A stretch of 64,000 bases of DNA from Berberis thunbergii (GCA_003290165.1 QNQO01010675.1:80047-144046); one strand, 5' to 3'; shown: positions 1 through 12,561, numbered from the stretch's first letter. Numbers and translations: made by a program. The notes: generated by a model from the sequence alone, not told the origin.

Positions 1-3000
1 GATCCATAATCAATAGTATAAATATATCTGGACTAATCAGGACCTACTATGAATATTAATAAACCCGAATGTTACAGATCTAAGTGAATAGACCTAATTT
101 ACTTAATTTCAGAAGTTCAATATGAATCAGAACATGACAAACCAACTGTTACATAAATTAAGCCCAATGGTATTACTTACAGACCTATTTTAATTCAACA
201 AGTCTAGTCCAATTACTAATCGAACAAGTCCATATGAAATAAGTTTAAATGAATTCAAAATTATTAGGTCTAATTGAATAGGCATGTGAACATTCACAGT
301 AACAGGCTCAATAATGAATAATAATAAGGCCTAGTAAATAAATAGACCCAGACTGAATAAAATCATCTGGACCCAACCGACCGAACTAGATCTGAACCGA
401 ATCAGCTAACTAGTTCATATAGATACGAACTAGATCCAATAGTAAACAGACTTAAATAATCATGCCTTAATTTATCAATCAGGTTCAGTAAACAATCAAG
501 CCCAAAGAATTAAGAACTAACATGCCTAATTGAATTCAAAGTTTTAGCCCATGTAACTTATACATATAAACTAATGCAATATGGGCGTTAATTATAAAGC
601 CCGGTTAAAGTCATGTCGCAAAGACAGGTCCAACCCACTATTACTTCAGTTAATTTCTCTGGTTCTTGAGGGAGGAAATTTTTCAGGTTAAGTTCACCTT
701 TTTGCATCATTAATGGATGATTGAATCAAATATGAGGCATAAAAGTAATCAAACACATGCATATGGAACACCATTAAACCCAACTGTCGCCATTCCATAC
801 ATTATCTAATTCTCCACAAATCTATAAACTAAGTAAAAAAAATATATCTCAATCAACCACTTAAATTAATCACTCAAAACCCAAAAAGAAATCCCTAAAT
901 TTTCGGTCCCAGATATTGTTAGGTTAAGGTGAATGGATCCATGTGCTCCACTTTTCAACTCATGTTAGTGGGGAGACAAGTTTGAAATGTCTCAAAATGG
1001 GAATGCTACATGTGATTTCCAGCAACAGTCTTCTACTCTTGTCAATTCTTATTAGAAAAAATTGTTCTTATTTCATATTTGAGCAGCCATACCATGAAGT
1101 TTGTAGTTGAAAAGTGTAGTCTATCCACATGAACAAAATGTTTAATGTTTTCCTCTTGTTTTTCATGGCTTCTTAGTAAATAATGCTTATCAAATGGAGA
1201 ATTTCAAGAAAAAAAATGTCATAAGACAATAGCCAACTTCATTGAAAAATGGTAATATATGATGTTACAAGGGTTACATCACTCCATCTCACTTTCTTTG
1301 TGTATTTTAATATATAAAAAATCATCATACACCCATTAAATAATAACTTCCTCTAGACTATGGAGTAGAGACTATATTTCACCCACAACCACAATTACTT
1401 AGACCATCTCACTCATTCTCCTTTTCTTTAACCTGTATCTCTCTCTGCTACCCTATTCACTAATGATGACAAAAATCATTGGTTCCTTGAAATTGATTAA
1501 GACATCGAGATCTACATCCCTCGATGATGACAATGAAGACTAATAAAAAGAGGAGGATGTGGCGAATGAAAGAAAAAAACCAAATATTGAAGGTCGGTGA
1601 ACAAAAAAGGTTATCTATTGCGGCTTCAGTTTAGTTAGTTAATGAAGTTTTTGATCCAAGATGTCAGAAGATGTAAGAGGATTACTCTATATGTAAGTTG
1701 AGATTTCGCAAAAAGTTTCAGTCAAAAAAATTTTGTGAAAAAATCCATGTAATTTATTATCAATTCCCAAAATTGTAACTTTCAAATTGGTTTCATTATC
1801 ATGGAAATTTTCAAAGTTTCCGGTTCACCGTGATTTACATGTTAGTTACTCTATCTCCCTTACTCATACCTCAAAAGGTTGAAGAGTTAGATTTGAAAAA
1901 CATAATAATCCGGTGACAATGATGGCTAAAGAAGTGAATTAATATTGGGACTATTAAGAAATGTACTACTAATTTCATTTTATATCATTTTCACTGAAAT
2001 ATGTATTAAAAGTTAGTATATATATAATTGTTTGAGCAACATAAGTTCTTGGATGAAAAATTTACCTATCTAACTCTTTTGAGTAAAGAGTTTGCAAATA
2101 ATGAAGGTAAAAATTAATACCAAAGCAGAGTATGCGAATAATAAAGGCAAAGATTAACCAGAGCCTCGTGTTGATAGCATGTTAAAAATAAATGAAAATG
2201 GAGTAAACTAATGAACTTTCACTCTCTGTCTTGTCTCATTCTTAACATATTACATAAGCTTATTTTTTAGGCAAACAACATTATCAATTTACTTGACACT
2301 TCATTACACTATTTTCTAAATAGACTTATACCATATCACGTTATAAGCATGAGGTGGATGGAAGTGGACATCCACCATTTTCCAAAAGTTTCCACAATAT
2401 GAAACATGAAATAAGGTAAATATATAATAATTTTGGTAGAGTTTTATTTACTTGTAAAATATCATTAAATTATATGATAAAATAGTAAATTTAAAATTAT
2501 TAGAATTGATATAAAAATTTAATATTTGTGATCATTAATCATGTTTATTCCATTGGTGGGAGAGAGGTTTTTATTTCTATTCCATTCAAAATTGAAAAAA
2601 ATGATTCATTATTACAAAATAATTGAAAAAGAGTAATATATGTGCCAAATGATATGACACATTCAATGAATGTACTAAGGTTCGAACTCATTTTTTGTTT
2701 TAATTAACTTGAATGAAATTTCGCCTTGTTTATACATGAAATAAATAGTGAAAATGGATTCTTAAAAATGCGATGGATTTGTGCCACGTCGTAGATTATA
2801 ATAAAACTTTAACTACTTTAAAAAAATCTCTTTAAAATTATTCTTTCTACTTGAGTTTAAATGCAACAATTGAAATTTTAAGCTTTACCAGTGGATAAAT
2901 CATCCATAACGAGCTTATACATATCGCATACATTGTTCATCTTGTATATATTCATTATTATATCAATGAAAAAAAATGAGAACCTTTATTAAATTATTAT

Positions 3001-3166
3001 GTTTTGTCGACTAAATAGGTTGAATAATCTTTTGTGATTCAATCAACTATAATCGCCAAAAGTTTTCTTTGAAAATGTTGATATGAAAAATTAACAATAT
3101 AGACAAGTATTGTAATTGCTAAATGACCCTGATTTTTATATTCTAAACTCATTTTAAAAGACAAAT
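1..3166. other. AT-rich intergenic DNA, no gene recognised
   Basis: No open frame of 60 codons or more and no familiar protein signature on either strand. A weak inverted repeat pairs about 955-975 (ccacttttcaact) with about 1,102-1,132 (agttgaaaagtg) and may be an old hairpin element. A short imperfect duplication (gagt..tgcaaataatgaagg / gagtatgcgaataataaagg) lies near 2,085-2,160. The right edge abuts the pararetrovirus-derived repeat at 3,167. Confidence 0.5.
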
Positions 3167-3180
3167 GACTCTAATACCAA
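3167..3180 (-). promoter_or_regulatory. Putative tRNA-Met primer binding site, copy 1
   Basis: On the minus strand the sequence reads TTGGTATTAGAGTC. It differs by one or two bases from TGGTATCAGAGC, the initiator-Met tRNA primer site used by Caulimoviridae and by many LTR elements. It sits at the edge of the direct repeat, as a (-)strand primer site would. Confidence 0.6.
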
Positions 3181-3594
3181 CCATTACCCAAGACAACGTC
3201 CAAAAGATTGAAACACAAATGATAATTGTATAGCAAAAATATGCAAGTAATTTTAAATAGAAATCAGTAAAACAATTGTTTTAAAATTGTTAAAATTGGA
3301 TGATGCATAAAAAACTTGAAGTTCAATAATAATGATCGCAGTACATTGATAAAAGAAAAACTGTAAAACTTAAAGTGTTTTTGGAATTTGAAATATAGTA
3401 TTTGAAATAGTAAGAAATTTGAAAACTTTAAGGAAATATAAAGAAATGTTTGGGGTTTTGAAAGGTTTTTGAGTGATATTCTCCAGGGTGGAGGAAGATG
3501 TTTTATGTCATTGTTTTTTGTTACTTATTGACATCATCATGAGAATCTTAAATGTTTTTGAAATAATTGAGGAAAGGTGAAAAGTTACTTTCTG
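3167..3594 (-). repeat. Direct repeat copy 1 (pararetrovirus non-coding region)
   Basis: About 430 bp that reappears in the same orientation at 4,481-4,912 with only scattered differences. Both copies include the stretch around gatgatgcataaaaaactt and the motif gtggaggaagatgttttatg. The low-coordinate edge carries a sequence complementary to the 3' end of initiator tRNA-Met. Because the primer site is inside both copies, a duplicated viral non-coding region explains the pair better than two LTRs, since the primer site of an LTR element is not duplicated. The segment lies on the RNase H side of the minus-strand virus fragment, where the intergenic region of such a genome would be. Confidence 0.8.
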
Positions 3595-3894
3595 GGAGAC
3601 GGATGCTGATTAGTTATGGGATGGAAATTGAGTGAACTTTGGAAATTCTTATCTACGATATTCAACAACATTCTGTAGGGACGACAACACAATATTGAAA
3701 TAGCATGGCCCCCAATTGTTAGCAACATGACTAGACTACTTAACATGATTAGAATGCTCATGGGACTGTAAAGAATAGATAGTATTGATTTCATTTAATA
3801 TGGAATCACTACTTTATATAGTAATTAGATAGCAAGAACTAAAATACAAATGAAAAACTAAAAGTCCTGATGATCAAGAAAAAGAAAATGGCGA

Positions 3895-4436
3895 AGGGCA
3901 CTAGTCCAAATGTACTACTTCATGGGAGCCAAACTCAACAATACCATTGGTAATATGCTTTCTTTTTGTTTTAACTTCCAAGTACACAACGATATCATCT
4001 TGATATCTGCATTTTCCACCCTCGATCTTCACAAACTCCACTCGACATTTCATCTATTTTTCATACACCACAAGCAATTTAACCTTCCCTCGACACACCA
4101 CAGACAGACCCTATGTTGTTCCAACTTCTGTAGGTCTGTCACCAAAATAAACAAGCTCTAATTTAAGATACTCCTCACCATATGAACCATCTGCATCTAA
4201 AGGAATGGCAACTAAACCATATATGTATTTTTTTGGTATGTAGTAGGGATCACCATCAGGCTCCACATGTACATCCATCCTGTATAACCCATGATCTTGA
4301 CCTCCTATGTCTTGTACTTGATTATGTTATAGTCCCGGACATCAACACCCACTTCTAGTTTCCTATCTCTGATGATCATTTCATCACTCTTCTCATTAAT
4401 CAATCTCACATTTTTACCTTTCATGGCTTCTTTGAA
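3895..4436 (-). pseudogene. Broken virus-linked reading frame, possibly the 5' ORF
   Basis: Starts with an ATG (4,436) about 45 bases downstream of the primer-site-like sequence at 4,481-4,494. It can be followed on the minus strand to about 3,895 with at least one frameshift (near 4,310) and two in-frame stops. Visible pieces include GVDVRDYN, DGDPYYIPKKYIYG and KLELVYFGDRP. I do not recognise the family with certainty. Its place just after a tRNA-Met primer site is where the first ORF (movement protein region) of a petuvirus- or florendovirus-like genome starts, so that is the inferred role. It is not functional as it stands. Confidence 0.35.
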
Positions 4437-4480
4437 CATATTGAGAAGAGAAGAAAGAGGAGGGAGTAGTAAAAAACAAT

Positions 4481-4494
4481 TACTATGATACCAA
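4481..4494 (-). promoter_or_regulatory. Putative tRNA-Met primer binding site, copy 2
   Basis: The minus strand reads TTGGTATCATAGTA, matching TGGTATCA of the tRNA-iMet primer site exactly and then diverging. Copy 1 diverges at a different base, so the two together support an ancestral TGGTATCAGAG. Confidence 0.6.
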
Positions 4495-4912
4495 CCATTA
4501 TCCAAGACAACGCCCAAAAGATTGAAACACAAATGATAATTGTATAGCAAAATTATGCAAGTAATTTTAAATAGAAATTAGTATAACAATTGCTTTAAAA
4601 TTGTTAAAATTGGATGATGCATAAAAAACTTAAAGTTCATTAATAATGATTGCAGTACATTGATAAAAGAAAAACTGTAAAACTTAAAGTGTTTCTGGAA
4701 TTTGAAATACAGTACTTGAAATAGTAAGAAATTTAAAAACTTTTAAGGAAATATAAAGAAATGTTTGGGGTTTTGAGAGGTTTTTTGCGTGATATTCTCC
4801 GGGGTGGAGGAAGATGTTTTATGTCATTGTTTATTGTTACTTATTGACATCATGATGAGAGAATCTTAAATGTTTTTGAAATAATTGAGGATAGGTGAAA
4901 AGTTACTTTCAG
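4481..4912 (-). repeat. Direct repeat copy 2 (pararetrovirus non-coding region)
   Basis: Second copy of the 3,167-3,594 repeat in the same orientation, offset by about 1,317 bp. It also contains the primer-site-like sequence. It is followed in the minus-strand sense by the ATG of the broken frame at 4,436, and preceded by the 3' part of the virus-like coding region. That order (coding end, non-coding region, primer site, first ORF) is what a head-to-tail joint of two circular viral genomes would give. Confidence 0.8.
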
Positions 4913-6529
4913 TGAATTTTGATCTTTGCAGAATTATTGAGGTTGGAAAAGATTTTGGAATAAAACATGGTTGATGGATGATGATGTAGGATTTGACTTT
5001 TGTAAATAATGGATGATATGAAATTACTTGTGGGTCATATTGAAAATAATACATCTTATATGGTTGTAAAATAATTGAGATTTATTTCGGTGGGTTTGGA
5101 ATTATGCGGGTGTGGAAAACAATTATGACATATTTGCAAGTGGGATGTGAGCCATTAATAAGAACATTTGAGTGACATTTGGTGGATAATTGATCGTGGG
5201 GTTTGAGAGAATTATTTTTTTTTAGCAAAATGATTATTATTAGGGCCAAAATAGTAAAAAAAAAACAGTTATCCTCATTTGGATTATTTCCAGAAGTCAC
5301 ATCATCTTGTTCATTAACATCCGATGAACAAATTAGAGATAAAGACTCGTACAGTTGTTTCTTCGAGGTTGCTTCTAAAATCTGGGATTTTGATTAGATA
5401 ATTTTGATTGTTCTTATTTTGTTGTCTACATCATCTTGAAATTGTTTGTTTTGCAACATTTGATTAGTCGAATCTTGACCACCATTTGACTTTGAACCGT
5501 CGACACAATGATAGAGAAACTTGGACAGATTGACATGGACTTTGAGCTTGAATTAGTGCAAAAATATAATCCTAGCAACATATCTAGCCTAAGTAGAATT
5601 TCGCAAATAACCATAATGGCGAAACTTGATATTTTGGTGGTTGTGACAGTTCGATATTTGCATTGAAAACTCTCTATCCTTCTTTAACTTGAGAATGAAA
5701 ATTTTATTTTACAAGACCATACAAATTCCACCAATTATTGGAGAGCCAATACCAAAAATGGTCATTGAAGTTGGGACAAAATAAGAAAAATCATAAATGT
5801 GAGTAACTTGGAGTCTGAAAGAGAAAAACTCTAATCCAACATTTTTGGTAATCAAAATAATTATAGTATTGAGTATTGAATGGTTGGTGGAATATTTTTG
5901 GGCGTGAATGGATTTTGGTTTTATTTTTTGTGGATAATATTTTGATGACTTGACATTTGGAATGGGTTATCTTTGTATTGTCATATTAGTTTTAATTATG
6001 GATTACCAAGATTGAGTCTGTAACTACGAGAATAGACACATAAAATAATATTGATTTATGAGGATCATCTGTAAGATAAGGAACGATTTGAGAAAAAAGG
6101 GAACTAGCTATTTTGATCGGATTGTCATTTGAGTTTCAGAAATAAGGTTTTAAAATGCAAATTGGTTCAATGGTGGATTTGGTAACATATTGGAAAGTTT
6201 GAGTTTTTTTTTTATAGAGTTTGAGGAGAAATTTTTGTCTAGAGATTGTTTACCTTGAGAGATTTGTTCTGTAATTGCAGAGGGACTTTGTCGAGCTCCA
6301 AATTTGTTATGATTTTTTATTACCATTGCATAAAAACATTTTCTTATTGATTTTGAGTCATCTGGCATGGAAGGAGGAATAAGTTTAGGGAATTCATTTT
6401 TGGACATTGCATACTTGATTGTGATATGGGTTTTGAGGAAGAAGGCATTGTATATCTATCTTGGTTTTGTTGACAATAACTTGGGGAGTGACAAAGAGTG
6501 TTCACTTGGAAATGAGGGTTTTGAACGAA
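4913..6529 (-). pseudogene. Pararetrovirus polyprotein 3' region, heavily decayed
   Basis: Lies immediately downstream, in the minus-strand sense, of the RNase H fragment. It holds only short open pieces, for example 85 codons at 6,150-6,407 beginning MSKNEFPKLIPPSMPD and 72 codons at 5,082-5,300. These pieces look like the poorly conserved C-terminal part of a caulimovirid polyprotein, but no conserved domain is visible and the assignment rests mostly on position. Many stops and frameshifts. Confidence 0.4.
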
Positions 6530-6935
6530 AAGAAGTCGTATGGGGAGTGAAAAGAAGGTTAGATGTGTCTTTTATAATTTTGAATTGTAAATTAAATACA
6601 AACAAAAGAGCTTGTCACCTAGCAAAAATTTGTTTTGAAACAAGGTTTTGAACATCGTTTTTCAAAATTTCTTTTGCAGATTGACAATTAATGCATAATA
6701 AAAATGGTTGATTGTAAGATCATCTTGAAATTTATTATGTAGAAAACAATTGATACAATTTCTTTTTTGACAGTAGAATAGTTTGATTGCGTCATATTCC
6801 AAAAATATGAATGAAAACAAACATCACATTTTTGTTTAAGAATACCATCATATCCTATATTGGATGCATCTATTTCTACTATCTTGAAAAAAAAATAGAG
6901 TTTAGAATACATAAACAATATAAACTTTTAATGGT
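6530..6935 (-). pseudogene. Endogenous pararetrovirus RNase H domain (broken)
   Basis: The minus strand gives an RNase H of the caulimovirid type. It begins with the catalytic Asp context VEIDASNIGYDGILKQ, then FHSYFWN and NYSTVKKEI, and in a shifted frame further on NDVQNLVSKQIFAR followed by a TGA where the family has Trp. It follows the reverse transcriptase fragment in the usual RT-RNase H order. Frame changes and stops show it is an old, inactive copy. Petuvirus/florendovirus-like viruses are the closest type I can name; a Ty3 element is less likely because the RNase H wording and the following C-terminal region are caulimovirid-like. Confidence 0.8.
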
Positions 6936-7234
6936 TGAATTGACTTGACAGACAATATTGGTATTTATAATGGACCATGGAAGAAAGTTTTTATGGAGTT
7001 TGAAATAAATAGGTTTTACCCGAATCTTATGATTTTTATTGAAATTAGCTAAATAATTAAGACTCCTTAAAAAAACTATTTAATTGATTATTATCTTTGA
7101 TTTCATCTGAATCTGTAAATTGTATGGAACGATCTAGGGGAACGATAGTTACATGGTGAATTTTATATCCTAAAAATTTAGTATTTGTTTGAAATAAATT
7201 TATATTTGACAGTGATTAAACTAAACCATTATTT

Positions 7235-8000
7235 TTATCATTTGAAAAAATTTACCTAGGTGTTTCTAGTGTTCTACAATTATTTTAGAGAATATTAATA
7301 TGTCAGCTATATAGAAAACTAAAAGAAGTGGTACATAGATTGAAAATATCATTCATAATGTTTTGGAATTTAGAAGGAGCATTTTTTAAACCTTCCATTT
7401 GTAATGACAAAAAGGGACATTGCAAACAAATTTATACCCATCGCTAGAAGTTATTTGAATTTGCCAAAATATTTATTTTAAGTTAAACCTAGAAAATATT
7501 GTTGTTTGATTTTATCTATTAATTAAATATCTTTTCTTTGAGATTTGATATCTAATCCATCTGAGTGCATCATTTAAGGATTTATAATTGATAAATAATC
7601 CTGGTGTTCCATGTTATATATCAACATCTTTTTGAACATAAAAAGTTGAGCAGCTGCATGAAGATTTGTTTTTCATTATTAGTTTTTCTTACGAATCAAT
7701 AGATTAATTTCTTTTTTACAATATTCTATTAATTCTACATCTATTTGGATCGTCCTGGCTTTTGTCAGAATTTTCTTATCTGTAAAGCTATCTTCATAAG
7801 GGAAACTTACTATTGTTGTTTTCTATTCTAGAAGGTGTTAGGTATGCTTGAACAGACTTTTGTTTCTAATTTAAATATGAATTGGTTAATTTGAGATTCT
7901 AATTGAGGATTCGTTAATTATTTCTCAGTTCTTTTGTAATTAATTTCTTATTTTAAGTTGTTTATTTGTTTATTTTTTTATTTATTAAATTGATAGATAT
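7235..8000 (-). pseudogene. Endogenous pararetrovirus reverse transcriptase (broken)
   Basis: Minus-strand pieces in three frames match a caulimovirid RT in order: IPNTF..NRK and SLPYEDSFTDKKI upstream, KARTIQIDVELIEYCKKEI, ALRWIRY-like, then the palm region ending at the catalytic box. The family's YIDD box reads YIAD here (7,302-7,313), so the first catalytic Asp is lost. Stops and frameshifts occur about every 30-60 codons. The 5' part is cut at 8,000 by the LTR element; the upstream coding part resumes beyond 14,084. Confidence 0.85.
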
Positions 8001-8508
8001 TGATGCATCCAAAAATTGTCGTCCTGCGAGTTTGACCTGCAAAACCACTGTTAGATTTCCAAAGACCACATTTTTGGTGACCGAAGGCACTCTGATGCTT
8101 AAGTCAGTAATTATGTTCGAAGAAAGAAGTAAATCTAGAAAAAATTCAGTTAAAGTTGCATACCTTTTTCGAAAGTTTCCTTTACCTTTTATAATAGTCG
8201 TAGTTAACTCTCTGCGTGACTTAAGCTTGTGAGGAAGGAGATGTTTCTATAAGTGTCTCTTCTTTAATGGAGATGCGCTCATGGAGGCGTGGGTCCCTCC
8301 ATGGCTCTTTTCTTGGTGTAACGTTATTCTTCTTAATGAGAGAACGTGTGACAGGCTTGGATTTGAGCTTTGATTCGTTTGATCCTTGACTCGAATCACG
8401 CCTACGCTTCCTTATGAGCTGGCTCAATGGATCAAGCGTTGTATTCTCATGATGGAGCTTTATGCCATGTGTACGGTCGTGATATCGGTGCATTTTGATG
8501 TATCATCA
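8001..8508 (-). repeat. Tat-like LTR, copy 1 (3' LTR in element sense)
   Basis: Begins TGATGCATCC and ends GTATCATCA, so the ends are inverted TGATG/CATCA. It aligns along its length with 13,531-14,084 and 57,520-58,055, sharing for example aaaaccactgttag and ttaatgagagaacgtgt. It lacks a ~50-bp segment present in the other two copies (around gtgggcctattccgggcct). Confidence 0.9.
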
Positions 8509-8525
8509 ACTACTCCTCTTTTAGT
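8509..8525 (-). other. Polypurine tract of the Tat-like element
   Basis: The plus strand reads actactcctcttttagt directly beside the LTR end. On the minus strand this is a purine-rich run (AAAAGAGGAGTAGT) just before the LTR, where plus-strand priming would occur. It fixes the element orientation as minus. Confidence 0.6.
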
Positions 8526-8824
8526 TAATGGGTATGGTGACATGTCCACTAGCTGTGTGATGGTTGGTATGTTGATTGGGCTTTTGCGCTGACCTTGATA
8601 ACTTTTAGTTGCTTGATCGTCTCGGTTACGTTGTTGTCTATTCGTTTTCATGCATATTTTTAATGCACCATTATGTCCCGTATGTCACTCCGTGAGCGGT
8701 CTCTTCGTTTTTCAATCACTTAAAAGGTGTTGTGGCTGCTCTTCTTCTTTCTTTACGCCATATGTAGTGTTATTTTTTTTCTTCTACTGCCTATTTTTTC
8801 TTGTTCGTTCTCCCCTGTTTTTCG

Positions 8825-11020
8825 ATGCCTGCTAGTGATATTTTAATCGATGATCAACTTTTCGCTTGCGAAACTCACTTTTCTCCTAACAACAGGCTAC
8901 TTTGGATAGTGTTCGTTCCAATTATTTTTTGCCTGAAGACCTTGAAATTGTTCTTTCTCGCAAGAATGACAATCCTTGTTGTCCGAGGAAAGAATATATC
9001 GCATTGTATCCTTGCATGTTCTATGTCGGTCTTTGGTTCCCTGTTCCGGAGTTGTTCTGGTCATATCTGGACTTCTTGGGTATTCCTCCTGCTCAAATGG
9101 GGCCAAACAGTTGGAGGGTCATGGTTGTCACATATGCTAGGGCCATTCTTTACGGTATTTCCTTAACACCTCAAATTTTGCATTCCTTGGTGGGGTTCAA
9201 CGCGACGTCCAACCATACATGTTTTGTGTATTCCCCTGTATGTTTTGGTAACCTTAAAGAAGACATTAGGGACTGGTCGCGGGATTGGTTCTATGCATAT
9301 GTTGGTTCTGGCCACTTCAATTTGTGTGGTTTTCCAATAATAAGGTCTTTCTGAGTTCTTCTCAAACATCAGAATATAAAATTGACTGCTGAGGAGCAAA
9401 TTATCAGTGAGCGCTTCTTGGGGCTTTCGGTGGTCCCGTTTGATTCCTACCTTACTGATGATGTGGTGAGGCGCAGTGGCAAATACGTCATGAATGAGAC
9501 TGAAAGGACTTTGTTGACTGCTCGGTAGGTTGCAGAGATTACTGCTCGTGCTGTCGGCGATGAAGTGGTCGTTGATTGGAAAGTGGGCTATGATGTTACG
9601 GAACTTGATGCTCCTATTTGTACTGCTACTGGTCCTTCTAGAAAGAGGAAAGTGGTGGAGCTGGTTAGTCCGTCGAAGCAGTTGTTTCTATCTTCCGATT
9701 GTGTGCCGGTGAAGAAATGGCTTGTTGATTGTGTGCATCGCATGACTCTTTATTCTATGGACATAGATCCTTTGAGGGAGGACCACTGCTTTTTGTAGGA
9801 GGCGAATAGTTGAGGTTGGCTCTAGAGAGGAGTAAGAAGGATATCTTCTGTCCATTGGATGATGGTGAAAAAATGCTTATCTCTACGTATGGTGGCCTTG
9901 ACATTGTTAAGTGTTCTAAAGAGGATCCTCGATATTTGGATGACAAGATGCTCCAGTTGGTTGTTGTTCATTCTAAAGAACTTGACGGTCGAGGTCTGGC
10001 CTCCGAGTTGCAGTCTCGCCCTCCTCCTTCCCCCCATGCTGATGGAGGGATGGAAGCTCCTCCGTCCACAACCTGCTTGAATCCTTCGGTTGTTTTTCAT
10101 TTTGTCTCTGTCGAGCAATGAGATGGTGATGAAGGTTCTCATGTTGTTTCCTCATTTTCTCCATCCATGGCTGGTGGTGGTTCCCCCATACTACCTAATC
10201 ATCGCGTTATTCATTCGCGAATCAGTTGGAAGGAACCTACTTATGAGGTGATCTGAGTTAAATCGGATGTGAAGTTCTTGGTTTTCTCGGCTTGGTGTGC
10301 AGGATGGTGCACGTAAGCTGATAAATGAATGGCATAGGCGGTTGGTAGAAAGGCCCTCAATGTTCGTGCTGAATTCAGACCTTCACCTTGAGAATGGTGT
10401 TAGACTCATAATGGAAGGGATGACTCATCTCTCCTATGTAGGGCTGACGGGCATGAGTCGTCAGGTCAATCACAGTCTTATGGTTTCTTTGGAAATGAAG
10501 TTTTTCGTGCTTCTCATAGTGTTTTCCCATGTTCTTCACTAGTATGACACGTTAAAAGCGCGATGATCTAAATGAACCAAGGTAGCTGAAGTTGCCCGAG
10601 CATCGCTGGCCGAGGTGGAAGGTGCAAGGGATCAGTTTGTGGCAGTGCTCGAATATCTGAGAGCTGACTTGGAAGGTGTTCGCACACGTTTGCTCAATGT
10701 GAAGAATGAGATTTCTATTGAAAATGCGCTCCATGATGAGACCGTGAGAGCCATGTTAGAACATTATGAAAATCGCAATATTGCTATTTTTTGAGCTTTT
10801 GGATTATATTGAGGGTTTTGGTGTCGATTTGACCTAGTATCGTCTTCTGGTGGATCAGTCTTTTGAGGACGTGGAAGATGTCGTTGGAGATGCTGCTGGA
10901 GATCCTCCGAGTGTCCCACTGGCTGAAAGAACACTTCCTCCTTTTGGAAAAGGAGTCCCTGTTGTTGATCCGACTCCTGCGGGTGATGTTATTGAGGATG
11001 TTATAAATGTTTCCCCTTAA
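8825..11020 (+). pseudogene. Antisense ORF of the Tat-like element (plant gypsy-type 'transposase' family)
   Basis: Starts at ATG 8,825 (MPASDILIDDQLF), shifts frame near 8,900, and runs with two in-frame stops (9,352 TGA, about 9,526 TAG) to 9,796. It continues in shifted frames to the TAA at 11,018. The N-terminal part has the pattern ALYPCMFYVGLWFPVPELF..FLGIPPAQMGPNSWR, the layout of the plant 'putative gypsy-type transposon' domain (Transposase_28-like). Later parts include a basic SRKRKVVELVSPSKQLF, an ERSKKDI..PLDDGEK block, DGARKLINEWHRRLVERPS, and an Ala/Glu/Leu-rich coiled-coil-like stretch (10,580-10,760). It is encoded opposite to gag. A diverged copy lies at 60,837-62,990 on the minus strand. 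Function unknown. Confidence 0.7.
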
Positions 11021-11431
11021 TCTTCCATTGTTGCTTTTGTAATTGAGCGGATTTTGAATGAATGGACTTAGTTCATTTTTCGTCTTTGTTCACTTGTCGT
11101 TGTTTTCAACTTTGCATTTGATGTTTCACTAATGTTTGTAGTAACCTTTCGACAGGTTGATTTTTTCCATGCTTTAGTGTGCATGCCTCGATCTTGTACT
11201 TGTTGTTTATGAATTGTTGTGGAAGGCTGTTTTGCATGCATATTTTCTCCTTTGAATTATTCGCCTAATATCTTGCTTTGCTAGCTTGTTGTGATACGAA
11301 GTTGCTTCGTTCAATTGGCTTGTTTATTCAAGGTGCAACGTTCTAGTTGATTCAAAGTCGTTTCATTTGGTTGAAACTTTTATTTCGTTAACTCGATTGC
11401 TTGATCAATTCGAAGTTTTTGTTTGCTCTCT

Positions 11432-11866
11432 GACTCGGGTGTCCAACTTTTGCTTCATTTTGTGCGACACTCTGGTCGACTTGAAGTCATTTTAGTTGAT
11501 TCATTTGTCCAACTTTTACTTCGTTAACTTGACACTTTGATCGATTTGAAGTTGTTGTTCAGTTTGACTCGAGTGTCCAACTTTTGCTTCATTTTGTGCA
11601 ACACTCCGGTCGACTCGAAGTCATTTTTAGTTGACTCGTTCGTCCAACTTTTACTTCATTAACTCAGCACCTCGGCCGATTCGAAGTTGTTGTTCAATTT
11701 GACTCGGGTGTCCAACTTTTGTTTTATGTTGTGCGACAATCTGGTCGACTCGAAGTCATTTCCTTTTAGTTGACTCGTTCGTCCAACTTTTACTTCGTCA
11801 ACTCGACACCTCAGTCAATTTGAAGTTGTTGTTTGACTTGGGTGTTCAACTTTTGCTTCTTTGGTT
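11432..11866. repeat. ~134-bp tandem repeat, 3+ copies
   Basis: Units start at 11,432, 11,566, 11,701 and 11,835 (periods 134, 135, 134), each opening gactcgggtgtccaactttt or close to it; the last is partial. Within a unit a shorter motif (gtccaacttttacttc) is repeated about 80 bp on. Degenerate relatives begin upstream near 11,325. Tandem arrays in this part of Tat-lineage elements are known and can seed satellite DNA. Confidence 0.85.
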
Positions 11867-12561
11867 AATTAGACTAGAAGCCTATCATGAATACTTGACT
11901 TGTGTCATGATTATTTGTGGGCTTTTGCACCCATTATTTTCTGTAGCTTTGCTATGAAGCTGTTTTTCTTTTGAACTGCTTATCTGCTTATAACATTGGA
12001 TCCCGTGGCGGTAACGTCCATTTTTTCCATGCTCTTGAACTGCTTATCTGATGTACCGACGAACTCGTCCAGTCGTCTCCTTGTATCCAATTTTTTTTTT
12101 ATTTGTAGCAATCCTCGGTATCATGCCTGTGATTCTTGTGGAAAGATCAATATTTGTTCTTATCTTGTCCTTCCTGGTATCCTTTCATTCTTGTTGGCCA
12201 GTTGACATTTTCCCAATTTGATGTGTTTTAAGATGTCGGTTCGGTTTGCTTTTAGGGTTGTGTATGGTTTATACTCCTTCCACATTACGCTGGTTATTTG
12301 CTCATGATTGGGTCGTGCTGACTGCGATTTTTTTGATTCCTGTTGGTTGGACTCTGTGCGCCCGTCGCCTCGATGTTTCTTTAAATGACTGCAGTCCTCC
12401 CGTGATCAGTTATCTCGTTTTCTTTCATCTTTTCTTTCTCCCTTTCTCGAATGGTTTTCCCTCTCCTGGTCATTCTTTCTCCTCACAACTTTCATTTCCT
12501 CGAGGGAAATATGTTTTTGTGTCTTTTCAATAGGACCGCCATGCCTTTTGGAAGTTCCAAG

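Noticed and set aside
3167..4912. LTR pair of a small copia-like element
   Set aside because: Both repeats contain the primer site and no purine tract precedes the 3' copy; a viral non-coding duplication fits better.
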